Below are positions 37,795 through 46,432 of a stretch of DNA of 64,000 nt, in pieces. Under the pieces are notes generated by a model that searched no databases, was not told the DNA's origin, and saw only the letters and a program-made list of their open reading frames with translations. The translations under genes were made by a program, and so were the position numbers. This stretch comes from a virus. The DNA is taken from the IMG/VR virus record IMGVR_UViG_3300042563_002309, positions 1 through 64,000 of that record. One strand, written 5' to 3'. Within the stretch, counting starts at the first letter, position 1. Every line of letters starts with the position of its first letter.

Positions 37795-39951
37795 ATGGCA
37801 GATATTAGAATAACACCAGCATCCAGTGTAATGTCCTTTACAAGTTCTTTGAACTTTAAAGAAACATTAACTCAAGATGCCTCAGGATCATTAATCTTAC
37901 AAGGTTCAGGTTCTACCGGAAGAACAGACTTATTGGCAGTAAACGGAACTAACGGAAGATTATTTACAGTATCTGACGACTTATCTGATTCTTTATTCTC
38001 AGTAAATACTATAGCAGGACTTCCAGTAATAGAAGCTTTTGCCGATAATAGAGTAAACATAGGACAGTACGGAGCAGAAGCTATTAGAGTATCAGGATCA
38101 CGAGCCTTCATAACAGGTTCATTATTCGGTACAGCTTCTTATGCGACTTTTGCACAAACACCAACAGTAACAGGAGCAACAGGAGTAATCGGAGTAAGCG
38201 GAGCTACAGGACCGATAGGTGTAACAGGAGCAACCGGACCAATTGGAGTAAGCGGAGCTACTGGAGTAATAGGAGTATCTGGAGCAACAGGCGTAATAGG
38301 AGTATCTGGAGCAACAGGCGTAATAGGAGTAAGTGGTGCAACCGGAGTAGTAGGTGTAAGTGGAGCTACTGGAGTAATAGGTGTAAGTGGAGCAACAGGA
38401 GTAGTCGGGGTATCTGGGGCAACTGGGGTAATAGGTGTAAGTGGAGCTACTGGAACAGTAGGGGTAACCGGTGCAACAGGGCCAGCAGCAGGATCAGCAA
38501 ACCAAGTAGTATACAAAAATAGTTCAAACGTTGCAGCAGGATCATCTAATTTAACATTTGATGGAACTACATTATTTGGAACACAATTCAGTGCACCAGC
38601 TCTAAGTGCAGGAAGCTCAGGAAACTTAAACACAGACTTTAACAATACACCAGCAAATACTTTTAGGTACCAAGGAGATCAAGCTAGTTTAACTAACAGT
38701 CCAGGAAATACTTGGTGGTTCTACCAAAATATGAGACATAGTAATGCGTCAAACTATTGGGGAACACAAGTAGCATGGGGTTGGGAGGATAACGCAAATA
38801 AATTAGCAACAAGAAATATAACCGGAGGTTCTTTTGGATCTTGGGTATATTACTTAAACAGTGCTAACTATAACTCATACGCACCGACTCTAACAGGAAC
38901 AGGAGCATCAGGTAACTGGGGTATTAATATAACAGGAAATGCAGGTACAGCTACTACTGCAGGTGTAATTGCATACTCACCTAACAGAACAGATGGAACA
39001 GCATACCCAGTTTTATGGGGAGCTGGATCTACAACTACTCAGGCGTATTCTGCAGCAGCAGTTACTATTCAATCTAGCACAGGTACATTAAACGCAACTA
39101 CTTTAGCAGCAACAACTCAAATCACTGCACCAATATTCTACGAGACTGGCACCACATCATATTATGTAGATCCAGCAAGTACATCTAGATTATTTCAGTT
39201 GGAAGTATATGAAAAAGTTCGAGCTGGGAACGGTTATGCAGGAGAGCCAACATTCACATTCACAGGAGATACCAATACAGGTATGTATAACATATCAGCA
39301 GATGTATTAGGATTCTCAACAGCTGGAACTGCTAGAATGGCAATTCATGACAACGGAAAAGTATCTGTAAATAATACTGATAATACATTAGGGCAATTCT
39401 CAGTAAATAATAATGCATCAGTTACATCATATAATACAACATTTCGTATGCTTGAGGGAGCTACTTTTAAAAATGATACTATACTTGGCTGGAATGTAGC
39501 AGGACAATATTCATTTTTTGGTAACTATCAGAACTTTCCGTTAATACTTAGAACAAACGATCAAAATAGAGTTTGGATTACTGCTGGTGGCGCTATGGGA
39601 TTAGGTATAACACCTACCAATACTGCCGGTAGATTTGAAGCCTCAAATGATATAGTAGCTTATTCTACTTCAGATAAAAGATGGAAAAATAATATTGTAA
39701 AAATAGATTCTCCATTAGAAAAAATATCTCAAATTAGTGGAGTTGAATTTGATTGGATAGAAGATGAACCATTCCATGGTAATAAAGGACATGATGTTGG
39801 AGTTATTGCTCAAGAAATTGAACTAGTAATACCAGAAGCAGTTCAAACTAGAGAAAGTGGAATGAAAGCTGTTCAATATGATAAAATTATACCTTTATTA
39901 ATTGAAGCTATAAAAGAATTGCAAAAAGAAATTAAAGAATTAAAAAAATAA
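37795..39951 (+). CDS. collagen-like tail fibre with C-terminal S74 autocleaving chaperone
   Basis: The 718-aa protein has an N-terminal beta region with [12 protein letters not shown], a Gly-X-Y collagen-like stretch at about 127-230, beta repeats, and a C-terminal intramolecular chaperone of the peptidase S74 type. The latter begins [15 protein letters not shown], where Ser626 and Lys631 have the Ser...Lys spacing of the catalytic dyad of endosialidase-type chaperones. It continues [16 protein letters not shown] and ends with a [12 protein letters not shown] coiled coil. The chaperone trimerises the fibre and then cuts itself off before Ser626. It probably forms a second tail fibre. Confidence 0.85.
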   Translation: MADIRITPASSVMSFTSSLNFKETLTQDASGSLILQGSGSTGRTDLLAVNGTNGRLFTVSDDLSDSLFSVNTIAGLPVIEAFADNRVNIGQYGAEAIRVSGSRAFITGSLFGTASYATFAQTPTVTGATGVIGVSGATGPIGVTGATGPIGVSGATGVIGVSGATGVIGVSGATGVIGVSGATGVVGVSGATGVIGVSGATGVVGVSGATGVIGVSGATGTVGVTGATGPAAGSANQVVYKNSSNVAAGSSNLTFDGTTLFGTQFSAPALSAGSSGNLNTDFNNTPANTFRYQGDQASLTNSPGNTWWFYQNMRHSNASNYWGTQVAWGWEDNANKLATRNITGGSFGSWVYYLNSANYNSYAPTLTGTGASGNWGINITGNAGTATTAGVIAYSPNRTDGTAYPVLWGAGSTTTQAYSAAAVTIQSSTGTLNATTLAATTQITAPIFYETGTTSYYVDPASTSRLFQLEVYEKVRAGNGYAGEPTFTFTGDTNTGMYNISADVLGFSTAGTARMAIHDNGKVSVNNTDNTLGQFSVNNNASVTSYNTTFRMLEGATFKNDTILGWNVAGQYSFFGNYQNFPLILRTNDQNRVWITAGGAMGLGITPTNTAGRFEASNDIVAYSTSDKRWKNNIVKIDSPLEKISQISGVEFDWIEDEPFHGNKGHDVGVIAQEIELVIPEAVQTRESGMKAVQYDKIIPLLIEAIKELQKEIKELKK
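38173..38483 (+). repeat. collagen-like Gly-X-Y coding repeat, block 3
   Basis: About 35 Gly-X-Y triplets, dominated by [10 protein letters not shown] units, the same unit as in block 2 of the fibre at 28140. Two consecutive units near 38275-38330 are almost identical in DNA. Confidence 0.88.
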
Positions 39952-39963
39952 AAAATAAATGTT

Positions 39964-41184
39964 ATGAGTAATGCATCTTGCGGGATAGCAACGGTTATTA
40001 TAGGTAGAGAATTTTCATTAACACCTCTACTAAGTTATTTTAAAAATGTAGAAGTACCTGAGAATATAGATGTGAATCTGTATATAGTATTAGGATGCGA
40101 TGCAGACTTTGAAATATTGGTAAAAGATAGAATTAAAGAGTTAGAATTAAGTAGTAAATATAATAACATTTCTTATATAAAAGGAGTTTCAAAATGCTAT
40201 TCTGATTTGAGTTGGAATGAATGGGAAACATTTACAAGACAACAAGACCCAGAAAAAAAACATAGAGCTGCATTAGAGAATATTGAGATAGGATTAGATG
40301 CTGCAAAAAATGAAACATACGTTCATTTTGTAGATGACGATACAATACCGCCAGTTAATGCTTTAGAAGATTTATTAAAATCTTATCAGAGTATTAATAA
40401 TTGCGGAATAGCAAGTGGTATTTATTTTAATAAGACTTGGGTAGAGCCTACAATAGCAGTACGGAAAGTAGAAACATCTAGAAGAATAGTAGGAAGTTTT
40501 AAGAAAGAGACTTGGAAAGGATGTTCTATTGATGATTTAGCAATTGAAAATTATCAAGATGTAGGATTTGTAGGAAATGGATGCATGTTGTTATCAGGTA
40601 GTGATGTAAAAAAAATAATACCCCTACCTAAGTGGCATGAGGATGGAGATGATATAGCACCACCGGATTTTATAATATGTAGACGAATTAGAAGATTAGG
40701 TAAAATAATATCCATAGTTCCATCTGTTATAGCTGAGCATTTAGATCAATCAGGTGAACCAGTAGGACTTACATTAAAGTATTTAGAGAATATAAAAAAC
40801 TCAACAGGTACTTTAAAATGCCTAGTTACACATTATAGTAAGTATCTGAATTATGAAATACTAAGTAAACAGTATGATAAAATATTAGTTATCTACTATA
40901 CTGAAACTCATAAGGAAGTACCAAGCAAATTATATAACCTCAGTAATATAGAAATTATAAAGAGGAGTATAAAAGAAACTTGTAACAAATACTCAGATAT
41001 TAGGAACTACAAGGAAATTAGAGGAGAGACTATGCAGTATGATATTTTAGAAGAAATGCATAATTTTATTAAAGATAAATTTAACTATGTAATATACTAC
41101 TATAACATATTAGGTAATGTAATAACAAAAATACCTTTACTAGACAGTAGAAATTTAAAAAAATTATTGAATACAAAACCATGA
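39964..41184 (+). CDS. glycosyltransferase (GT-A fold, family 2-like)
   Basis: A 406-aa enzyme with a GT-A-type nucleotide-sugar site: an N-terminal CGIATVIIGREFSLTPLLSY strand-helix, a YVHFVDDDTIPP DxD motif (Asp124-Asp126), and a later GNGCMLLSG and PDFIICRRIRRLGK region followed by EHLDQ, which resemble acceptor and metal-binding parts of GT2 enzymes. It is embedded among tail-fibre genes, so it may glycosylate fibre or other virion proteins, or modify host surface glycans. More AT-rich, with different codon flavour than fibre genes, so acquisition by transfer is possible. Target is unknown. Confidence 0.7.
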   Translation: MSNASCGIATVIIGREFSLTPLLSYFKNVEVPENIDVNLYIVLGCDADFEILVKDRIKELELSSKYNNISYIKGVSKCYSDLSWNEWETFTRQQDPEKKHRAALENIEIGLDAAKNETYVHFVDDDTIPPVNALEDLLKSYQSINNCGIASGIYFNKTWVEPTIAVRKVETSRRIVGSFKKETWKGCSIDDLAIENYQDVGFVGNGCMLLSGSDVKKIIPLPKWHEDGDDIAPPDFIICRRIRRLGKIISIVPSVIAEHLDQSGEPVGLTLKYLENIKNSTGTLKCLVTHYSKYLNYEILSKQYDKILVIYYTETHKEVPSKLYNLSNIEIIKRSIKETCNKYSDIRNYKEIRGETMQYDILEEMHNFIKDKFNYVIYYYNILGNVITKIPLLDSRNLKKLLNTKP

Positions 41185-41432
41185 ATGAACAAATTAGGTT
41201 ATCAGAAGAAGAAATAGGAGTAAGTAGTACTCTTTATAAAAAAAGAATTGAATATTTGATTAAGCTAGGTGAAGTGAAACTTGCAGAAATTACTAATGAA
41301 AAAATTACTGAAGAGACTTACTTTAACCTACTGGAGTTAAACACAAGAGAAATTCAGTTTAAAGAATTACTAACTGAAAGATATGGAATAGGATCTATTG
41401 ATTCAGCTACAGGATACTATATAAAAAAATAG
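41181..41432 (+). CDS. coiled-coil accessory protein, paralogue 1
   Basis: An 83-aa helical protein ending LTERYGIGSIDSATGYYIKK. The YGxGSIDxxxG ending is shared with the 90-aa product at 43252, so the two are paralogues. It overlaps the glycosyltransferase stop by 4 nt. Similar small coiled-coil proteins accompany fibre genes in T4-like phages; a fibre assembly role is inferred. Confidence 0.6.
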   Translation: MNEQIRLSEEEIGVSSTLYKKRIEYLIKLGEVKLAEITNEKITEETYFNLLELNTREIQFKELLTERYGIGSIDSATGYYIKK

Positions 41433-41453
41433 AAACAGCTAATAGAGTAAATT

Positions 41454-41777
41454 ATGACTTATACTTGGAAAGTAACAGGAGTTAAAACAGTAGATACAGG
41501 AGATGTAACAGACGCAGTTATACAGACCTATTGGGAAAAAACAGGAACTGATGAAAACGGAAATGAAGCAACATTTACAGGAGCAACACCATTTCCGCAA
41601 TCTACAATTAATTCAGAAACGTTTGTACCATATACAGAATTAACAGAAGAAATTGTACTAGGATGGATTCAAGCTGTTGTTGTAGGTTCTTACGAAGAAC
41701 ACGTAAATGATCAAATACAAAAACAAATTGACGCTAAGGCTATTAAAACACCAGGACTTCCTTGGGCATCTGAATAA
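41454..41777 (+). CDS. TDENG-type accessory protein, paralogue 1
   Basis: A 107-aa beta-rich protein (MTYTWKVTGVKTVDTGDV) with GTDENGNEATFTGATPF and a LGWIQ turn. The 138-aa protein at 42790 has the same order, GTDENG..AETYGAT, PESFTPW and IGWLE, so they are paralogues. Likely a fibre-associated structural or chaperone protein; exact function is unknown. Confidence 0.6.
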   Translation: MTYTWKVTGVKTVDTGDVTDAVIQTYWEKTGTDENGNEATFTGATPFPQSTINSETFVPYTELTEEIVLGWIQAVVVGSYEEHVNDQIQKQIDAKAIKTPGLPWASE

Positions 41778-41801
41778 ACTAATAAATTAAAAGTAAAGTA
41801 A

Positions 41802-42209
41802 ATGGCATTACCAGCTAGTGGAGTATTAAGCTTCTCAACAATAGCAACAGAGTTAGCAACAGCCCCGCCATTCTCTCTAAGAAGTATGTCTTCAATAGCA
41901 GGATTTTCTACTCCTGATGCTGTAAGTGAGTTTTATGGATACGGTGCTGTGACTTATACATACCTTAATAACTATGCTGCAGGAGATCCTTGTAACTATG
42001 ACTATTGGGAGATCTATTTAGGAAGTGATGGGATATACTACAGGTTTGATGGAGCATATTACGACCCAATGTATAATTATACAGACCTCTGGTACGAATA
42101 CCTATATTATGAACCATTATTTCCTGCTGATATATACCAAGAATGGGAGATTAATTCAGCCTCAACAGTATTGACAAGTAATGGAAATGTAGCAGTTAAC
42201 TGTTTTTAA
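41802..42209 (+). CDS. tyrosine-rich fibre-tip-like protein
   Basis: A 135-aa protein starting MALPASGVLSFSTIATELAT, with PFSLRSMSSIAGFSTPDAVS and EFYGYG completing a short N-terminal domain of a type common in phage structural proteins. It is followed by a Tyr/Asp-rich domain of about 80 residues (YDYWEIYLGSDGIYYRFDGA). Tyr-rich, negatively charged segments of this sort occur in adhesion proteins. A receptor-binding role is inferred from composition and position. Confidence 0.6.
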   Translation: MALPASGVLSFSTIATELATAPPFSLRSMSSIAGFSTPDAVSEFYGYGAVTYTYLNNYAAGDPCNYDYWEIYLGSDGIYYRFDGAYYDPMYNYTDLWYEYLYYEPLFPADIYQEWEINSASTVLTSNGNVAVNCF

Positions 42210-42215
42210 GTAAAG

Positions 42216-42767
42216 ATGAAAGAGAAAATAGAGCCATATACAATTGAAGGTCAAGGAGTAGCTACAGAAGCTTTAGTTGAAATACAAAGTCGGTTTACAA
42301 CACAAGACAAAGCAGTAATCTACTACGATTTAAGAGATAAAACTCAGACAAGTACTGTACGCGTACTCACCACAGGTGAAATACTTACTCTACCTTATAA
42401 AATACTATCTTATCAAAAAATAACAGTTACAGGAGATGATCGTGCCGCTATTGGAGCAGATGCAACATTTGCATCAAATATAGTATTTAGAGAGAGAACA
42501 GATGTAGTAAAAAGATCAAGTTCGACTGCTATTATGGTAGGAATATCTTATGGTGATTCAAAAGAAGCTTGTATGAATTTCATTAATGGAAAAACAAAAG
42601 TATTTTATATAGATAATGAAGACTTCAGTCTTGCTACTCTACTGGCCGAAGACGAAGGTATGACTATGGGAGTAAAAGATGCAGTATATATCGCCGGCGA
42701 TTCAATAATCAGGTACTGGAAAGGAGATGGTTTTGATCAGGAATTCCTAGACGTTTGTGAAGAGTAA
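42216..42767 (+). CDS. unknown 183-aa protein in fibre island
   Basis: The product starts MKEKIEPYTIEGQGVATEAL; the C-terminal half is alpha/beta with AIMVGISYGDSKEACMNFIN and a YIAGDSIIRYWKGDGFDQ end. No recognised family. It lies between the Tyr-rich protein and the second TDENG paralogue. Its association with fibres is by position only. Confidence 0.5.
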   Translation: MKEKIEPYTIEGQGVATEALVEIQSRFTTQDKAVIYYDLRDKTQTSTVRVLTTGEILTLPYKILSYQKITVTGDDRAAIGADATFASNIVFRERTDVVKRSSSTAIMVGISYGDSKEACMNFINGKTKVFYIDNEDFSLATLLAEDEGMTMGVKDAVYIAGDSIIRYWKGDGFDQEFLDVCEE

Positions 42768-42789
42768 TAATAAAAACAAATAAAAACAA

Positions 42790-43206
42790 ATGACAACATT
42801 TAATTGGACAATCTCTGCAGTAGAGAGAGAAGTAAACCTAGACGGTTTAGAAAACGTAATTAAAACAATTCACTGGAGGTACAAAGGTACAGACGAAAAC
42901 GGTGTAACAGCTGAAACTTATGGAGCAACCGCTATTGGAAATCCAAACCCCGAAAGCTTCACACCTTGGGAAGAAGTATCAGACCCAGTAGCAATTGGAT
43001 GGTTAGAGGATATAATGAATACAACACCGGCGCTAATGCCAGAAGGAGCAGAGACAAGCCCTACTACGTTAGAGAGACTACAAGCAAATATCGAAGCACA
43101 AATTGCACTACTTGTTGCACCTAAAACAATTACAGGTCCTTTATATAGCGCACCAGTTGTAGAGGGAGTAGTAGGAGAAGAAGTAGTGTTGGATACTCAA
43201 GAATAA
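42790..43206 (+). CDS. TDENG-type accessory protein, paralogue 2
   Basis: A 138-aa paralogue of the protein at 41454 (TIHWRYKGTDENGVTAETYG, then PESFTPWEEVSD and IGWLED). It has an extended C-terminal helix and tail (LERLQANIEAQIALLV, PLYSAPVVEGVVGEE). Probably a fibre-associated protein. It is followed by two nearby DNA palindromes at 43209-43235. Confidence 0.6.
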   Translation: MTTFNWTISAVEREVNLDGLENVIKTIHWRYKGTDENGVTAETYGATAIGNPNPESFTPWEEVSDPVAIGWLEDIMNTTPALMPEGAETSPTTLERLQANIEAQIALLVAPKTITGPLYSAPVVEGVVGEEVVLDTQE

Positions 43207-43208
43207 AT

Positions 43209-43235
43209 TACTATATTATAGTATTAATCGATTAA
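43209..43235. promoter_or_regulatory. twin palindromes in a short spacer
   Basis: TACTATA-T-TATAGTA (43209-43223) and TTAATCGATTAA (43224-43235) are both perfect inverted repeats and lie head to tail in a 45-nt spacer. They could be operators or AT-rich structural sites; no function can be assigned. Confidence 0.4.
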
Positions 43236-43251
43236 CATAAAAATAAGTTTC

Positions 43252-43524
43252 ATGGAAAACAAAAAATTAACACAAGAAGAGTTACAACAAATTGAAGCAG
43301 TAAAACAAAAAAGCCAAGCAGTTGTACAAGAATTAGGTCAGATTGAATTATTAAAATTAAATCTAAAGAGTAGAAGAGAAAGTGTACTTGCTTTTTTAGA
43401 AGAATTAAAACAAGAAGAAAAAGCATTGGCTGAAGCATTAGAAACTGCTTACGGAAAAGGTTCAATTGATCTTGAAAAAGGAGAATTCACACCTCTAGTA
43501 GAAGAAGTAGAAGTAGCAGAATAA
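43252..43524 (+). CDS. coiled-coil accessory protein, paralogue 2
   Basis: A 90-aa Glu/Lys/Gln-rich coiled coil ending ETAYGKGSIDLEKGEFTPL, paralogous to the product at 41181. It is the last gene of the fibre island, before the sheath gene. A fibre or baseplate assembly role is inferred. Confidence 0.6.
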   Translation: MENKKLTQEELQQIEAVKQKSQAVVQELGQIELLKLNLKSRRESVLAFLEELKQEEKALAEALETAYGKGSIDLEKGEFTPLVEEVEVAE

Positions 43525-43550
43525 TTACTGTAAAAAGTAAGAGGAATATA

Positions 43551-43574
43551 AGGAGGGTTTTGACTCTCCTTTCC
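43551..43574 (+). terminator. weak possible terminator
   Basis: AGGAG (43551-43555) can pair with CTCCT (43566-43570), followed by only a short T/C stretch. It lies between the fibre island and the tail genes. Confidence 0.35.
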
Positions 43575-43582
43575 TATTTATT
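43574..43582 (+). promoter_or_regulatory. CTATTTATT promoter-like motif
   Basis: First of two motif copies before the sheath gene, which starts at 43666. Confidence 0.4.
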
Positions 43583-43631
43583 AGAGAATATAGAACCTCT
43601 AATCATATAAGATGGTTATCGAAATCCCAAG

Positions 43632-43640
43632 ATATTTATA
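43632..43640 (+). promoter_or_regulatory. ATATTTATA promoter-like motif
   Basis: Second copy, ending 25 nt before the sheath ATG. Confidence 0.5.
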
Positions 43641-43665
43641 ATAAATTAAAACAAATTAAATAAAC

Positions 43666-45789
43666 ATGGCAGAATCAATTATCTCTCCAGGAGTATTTAC
43701 AAGAGAAAACGACCTTTCTTTTATACAACCAGCACCGGTAGCGGTAGGAGCAGCATTTATTGGACCAACAGTTAAAGGGCCTGTAGAAATGCCTACAGTA
43801 GTAACTTCTTATAATGATTATGTAAGAAAGTTCGGAGTAACTTTCGCCTCAGGTTCAGACAAATTCGAATATTTAACTTCATTAGCCGTTAAGAATTACT
43901 TCTCTCAAGGAGGTAATACAGCCTTAATCACTAGAGTCGTAGACCACATTGGCCCTGATTACTCAGAAGCACAAAGTACAAACATTGCTTCTAACAAAGT
44001 AACAGGAGTAAATAGAGCAACTGGATCAGGAACTTTAACAAATGACATTGCAGTCAATCAAGAGTTTAAAGTACAGTACGGAACAGCAGCTTATAGATTT
44101 ATTCCAGCAGGTACCCCACTTCCAGCAGATAGTGGAACAGGTAATGTATACTTCTTCCAATCAGGTTCAACAATTGCAGCAACAGTAACTAGCTTAGCAG
44201 CAGAAATTAACAATGCAATCCCAGGAGTATTACAAGCAACAGGATCAGGAGCAAATTTACTTTTAAGCGGATCAGTAGCTGGTACTTTAAGAAATGGAAT
44301 TACATTCTTTACAGGATCTATTACAGACTCTACCGTATCATCAAGCTTATTCACAATAGCAGGAGGTACAGACGCAGCAGCTTCTTCTTTCCCATTCTCA
44401 ATTAATACAATAGGTAAAGGAGCTATTTACAACAACTCTCCTCTAGCAACAGATGCAGGAGCTCAAAACTCTGACGGATCTTTAGTATCAGGTTCAGAAG
44501 ATAACTTAAGATGGGAAATCACAAATGTAAATAACTCTAGAGGTACTTTTACATTATCAATAAGAAGAGGAGACGATAGTACAAATACTAAAGTAATCTT
44601 AGAAACGTTTAACAACCTTTCATTAGATCCAGCTTCAGATGATTATATCGAGAAAAGAATCGGTAGTCAATATACAACAATTGGTACAGACGGAAGTTCA
44701 ACATTTTTAAGACTAGTAGGAGATTATCCAAATAGATCAAACTTTATTAGAGTAAGTGCAGTAAATTTACCTACAATTAACTACCTAGGAAACGACGGAG
44801 TATCAGTTAATGCAGATGCAGCAGGACTTTCTTACTCAGCATCTTTACCGCAAGCAGTTTCTGGAGCATTTCATAGTGCAGGAGGTACAATTATAGCAGG
44901 AGCTAACTTCTTTAAAAACATAGACGCTCAAACACAGGGATTAATAGCAGGAGATTATACAGATGCAATTGCATTATTAGAGAATAGAGATGATTATCAA
45001 TTCAATGTAATAACAGCACCAGGAGTAACTACAGCAGATCACTCAACAGTAACAGACGCACTTATCTCTTTAGCAGAAAATAGAGGAGATTGTATTGCAG
45101 TAGTAGACTTAGTAGGATATGAATCTACACTTTCTCAAGTAACAGATGAAGCAGCAGTATTAAATAGTTCTTACGCAGCATCTTACTGGCCTTGGTTACA
45201 AACTAAATCAGCTACAGGTAAGAATGAATGGATACCAGCTTCAGTTGTAATACCAGGAGTTTATACATTCACAGATGCAGCTTCAGCACCATGGTTTGCA
45301 CCAGCAGGACTTGTAAGAGGAGGTATTCCAGGAGTAATTCAAGCACAAAGAAGATTAACAAAAGGAGAAAGAGATACTTTATACTCAGGAAAAGTAAATC
45401 CAATTGCTTCTTTCCCAGGAACAGGTATATCAGTATTCGGACAAAAAACATTACAAACAAAAGCTTCAGCTTTAGATAGAGTAAACGTTAGACGTTTGTT
45501 AATAGAACTTAAGAAGTTCATTGGTGACCAAGCTAAAAACTTAGTATTCGAACAAAATACTATTGCAACAAGAAATAAATTCTTAGCGACGGTTAATCCT
45601 TACTTAGAATCAGTAGTACAAAGACAAGGTCTTTATGCATACAGAGTAGTAATGGACGAATCTAACAACTCAGCAGATGTAGTTGATAGAAATCAATTAG
45701 TAGGACAAATCTACATTCAACCAGCTAAAACAATTGAATTCGTAGTATTAGACTTCACAATTGAACCAACAGGAGCAACGTTTGTATAA
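43666..45789 (+). CDS. gp18: tail sheath protein
   Basis: The 707-aa protein is the contractile sheath. It starts MAESIISPGVFTRENDLSFI and has the conserved sheath segments VAVGAAFIGPTVKGPVEMPT near the N-terminus, ALLENRDDYQFNVITAPGV, and a C-terminal core with NEWIPASVVIPGVYTFTDA, KVNPIASFPGTGISVFGQKT, RVNVRRLLIELKKFI and VYVQPAKTIEFVVLDF-like sequence. It is slightly longer than T4 gp18 (659 aa), with an extra beta-rich insert around residues 100-250. The tube gene follows, as in T4. Confidence 0.93.
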   Translation: MAESIISPGVFTRENDLSFIQPAPVAVGAAFIGPTVKGPVEMPTVVTSYNDYVRKFGVTFASGSDKFEYLTSLAVKNYFSQGGNTALITRVVDHIGPDYSEAQSTNIASNKVTGVNRATGSGTLTNDIAVNQEFKVQYGTAAYRFIPAGTPLPADSGTGNVYFFQSGSTIAATVTSLAAEINNAIPGVLQATGSGANLLLSGSVAGTLRNGITFFTGSITDSTVSSSLFTIAGGTDAAASSFPFSINTIGKGAIYNNSPLATDAGAQNSDGSLVSGSEDNLRWEITNVNNSRGTFTLSIRRGDDSTNTKVILETFNNLSLDPASDDYIEKRIGSQYTTIGTDGSSTFLRLVGDYPNRSNFIRVSAVNLPTINYLGNDGVSVNADAAGLSYSASLPQAVSGAFHSAGGTIIAGANFFKNIDAQTQGLIAGDYTDAIALLENRDDYQFNVITAPGVTTADHSTVTDALISLAENRGDCIAVVDLVGYESTLSQVTDEAAVLNSSYAASYWPWLQTKSATGKNEWIPASVVIPGVYTFTDAASAPWFAPAGLVRGGIPGVIQAQRRLTKGERDTLYSGKVNPIASFPGTGISVFGQKTLQTKASALDRVNVRRLLIELKKFIGDQAKNLVFEQNTIATRNKFLATVNPYLESVVQRQGLYAYRVVMDESNNSADVVDRNQLVGQIYIQPAKTIEFVVLDFTIEPTGATFV

Positions 45790-45804
45790 TATTTAGAAAC
45801 ACAG

Positions 45805-45813
45805 ATATTTATA
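45805..45813 (+). promoter_or_regulatory. ATATTTATA promoter-like motif
   Basis: Motif variant ending 21 nt before the tail tube ATG. Confidence 0.5.
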
Positions 45814-45834
45814 ATTAAATAAGTAAACAATAAA

Positions 45835-46323
45835 ATGGCAGTATTAGATCCAAACGAAATAATGTTCAGAGCCTTCGAACCAATGGTTCAGCACAGGTTC
45901 GTAATGTACATAGACAATATCCCAGCATTCATGATTAAAAACGTGAAAGCTCCTAACTTTCAAGATTCTATGATCAAACTTGATCACATTAACTCTTACA
46001 GAAAAATAAGAGGAAAAAGAGAGTGGCAGGATATGGATATGACTTTATACTCACCAATCACACCTTCAGGGGCTCAAGCAGTAATGGAATGGGCTCGTTT
46101 AGGATATGAATCAGTAACAGGTAGAGCTGGATATTCAGATTTCTATAAGAAAGATTTAACTTTAAACATTCTAGGTCCTGTAGGAGATATCGTAGGGGAA
46201 TGGATTATCAAAGGAGCTTTCTTAACAAAAGGAGATTTTGGACAATTTGACTGGACTTCTGCTGACGGAGTAGTAGAGATAGGAATTTCAATTGCAATGG
46301 ATTATTGTGTATTAAATTACTAA
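45835..46323 (+). CDS. gp19: tail tube protein
   Basis: A 162-aa protein, almost the same length as T4 gp19 (163 aa), located directly after the sheath gene. It has the tube-type RAFEPMVQHRFVMYIDNIPA start, FMIKNVKAPNF, IRGKREWQDMDMTLYSPITP and a C-terminal DGVVEIGISIAMDYCVLNY strand. It forms hexameric rings of the inner tube. The gene has its own promoter motif and a strong terminator at 46346. Confidence 0.93.
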   Translation: MAVLDPNEIMFRAFEPMVQHRFVMYIDNIPAFMIKNVKAPNFQDSMIKLDHINSYRKIRGKREWQDMDMTLYSPITPSGAQAVMEWARLGYESVTGRAGYSDFYKKDLTLNILGPVGDIVGEWIIKGAFLTKGDFGQFDWTSADGVVEIGISIAMDYCVLNY

Positions 46324-46345
46324 TAACCACTCAAATAAAATTAAC

Positions 46346-46375
46346 AAGCCTGGCAGTAGCCGGGCTTTGTTGTTT
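46346..46375 (+). terminator. intrinsic terminator after tail tube
   Basis: AAGCCTGGC (46346-46354) pairs with GCCGGGCTT (46359-46367), one G-U pair, followed by a T-rich tract. Confidence 0.85.
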
Positions 46376-46388
46376 TAAAAAAGTTTTT

Positions 46389-46402
46389 TTCATATATTTA
46401 TA
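46389..46402 (+). promoter_or_regulatory. TTCATATATTTATA promoter-like motif
   Basis: Combined TTCNTATATTTA and ATATTTATA motif ending 30 nt before the ATG at 46433. Confidence 0.5.
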
Positions 46403-46432
46403 TATAGAAAAAGTTACTAACAAATAAAATTT

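Noticed and set aside
38139-38645. 168-aa - strand frame
   Set aside because: It is the mirror of collagen-like block 3, like the larger - strand frame opposite block 2.
45228-45479. 83-aa frame inside the sheath gene
   Set aside because: It is an out-of-frame shadow within a strongly conserved part of the sheath protein.
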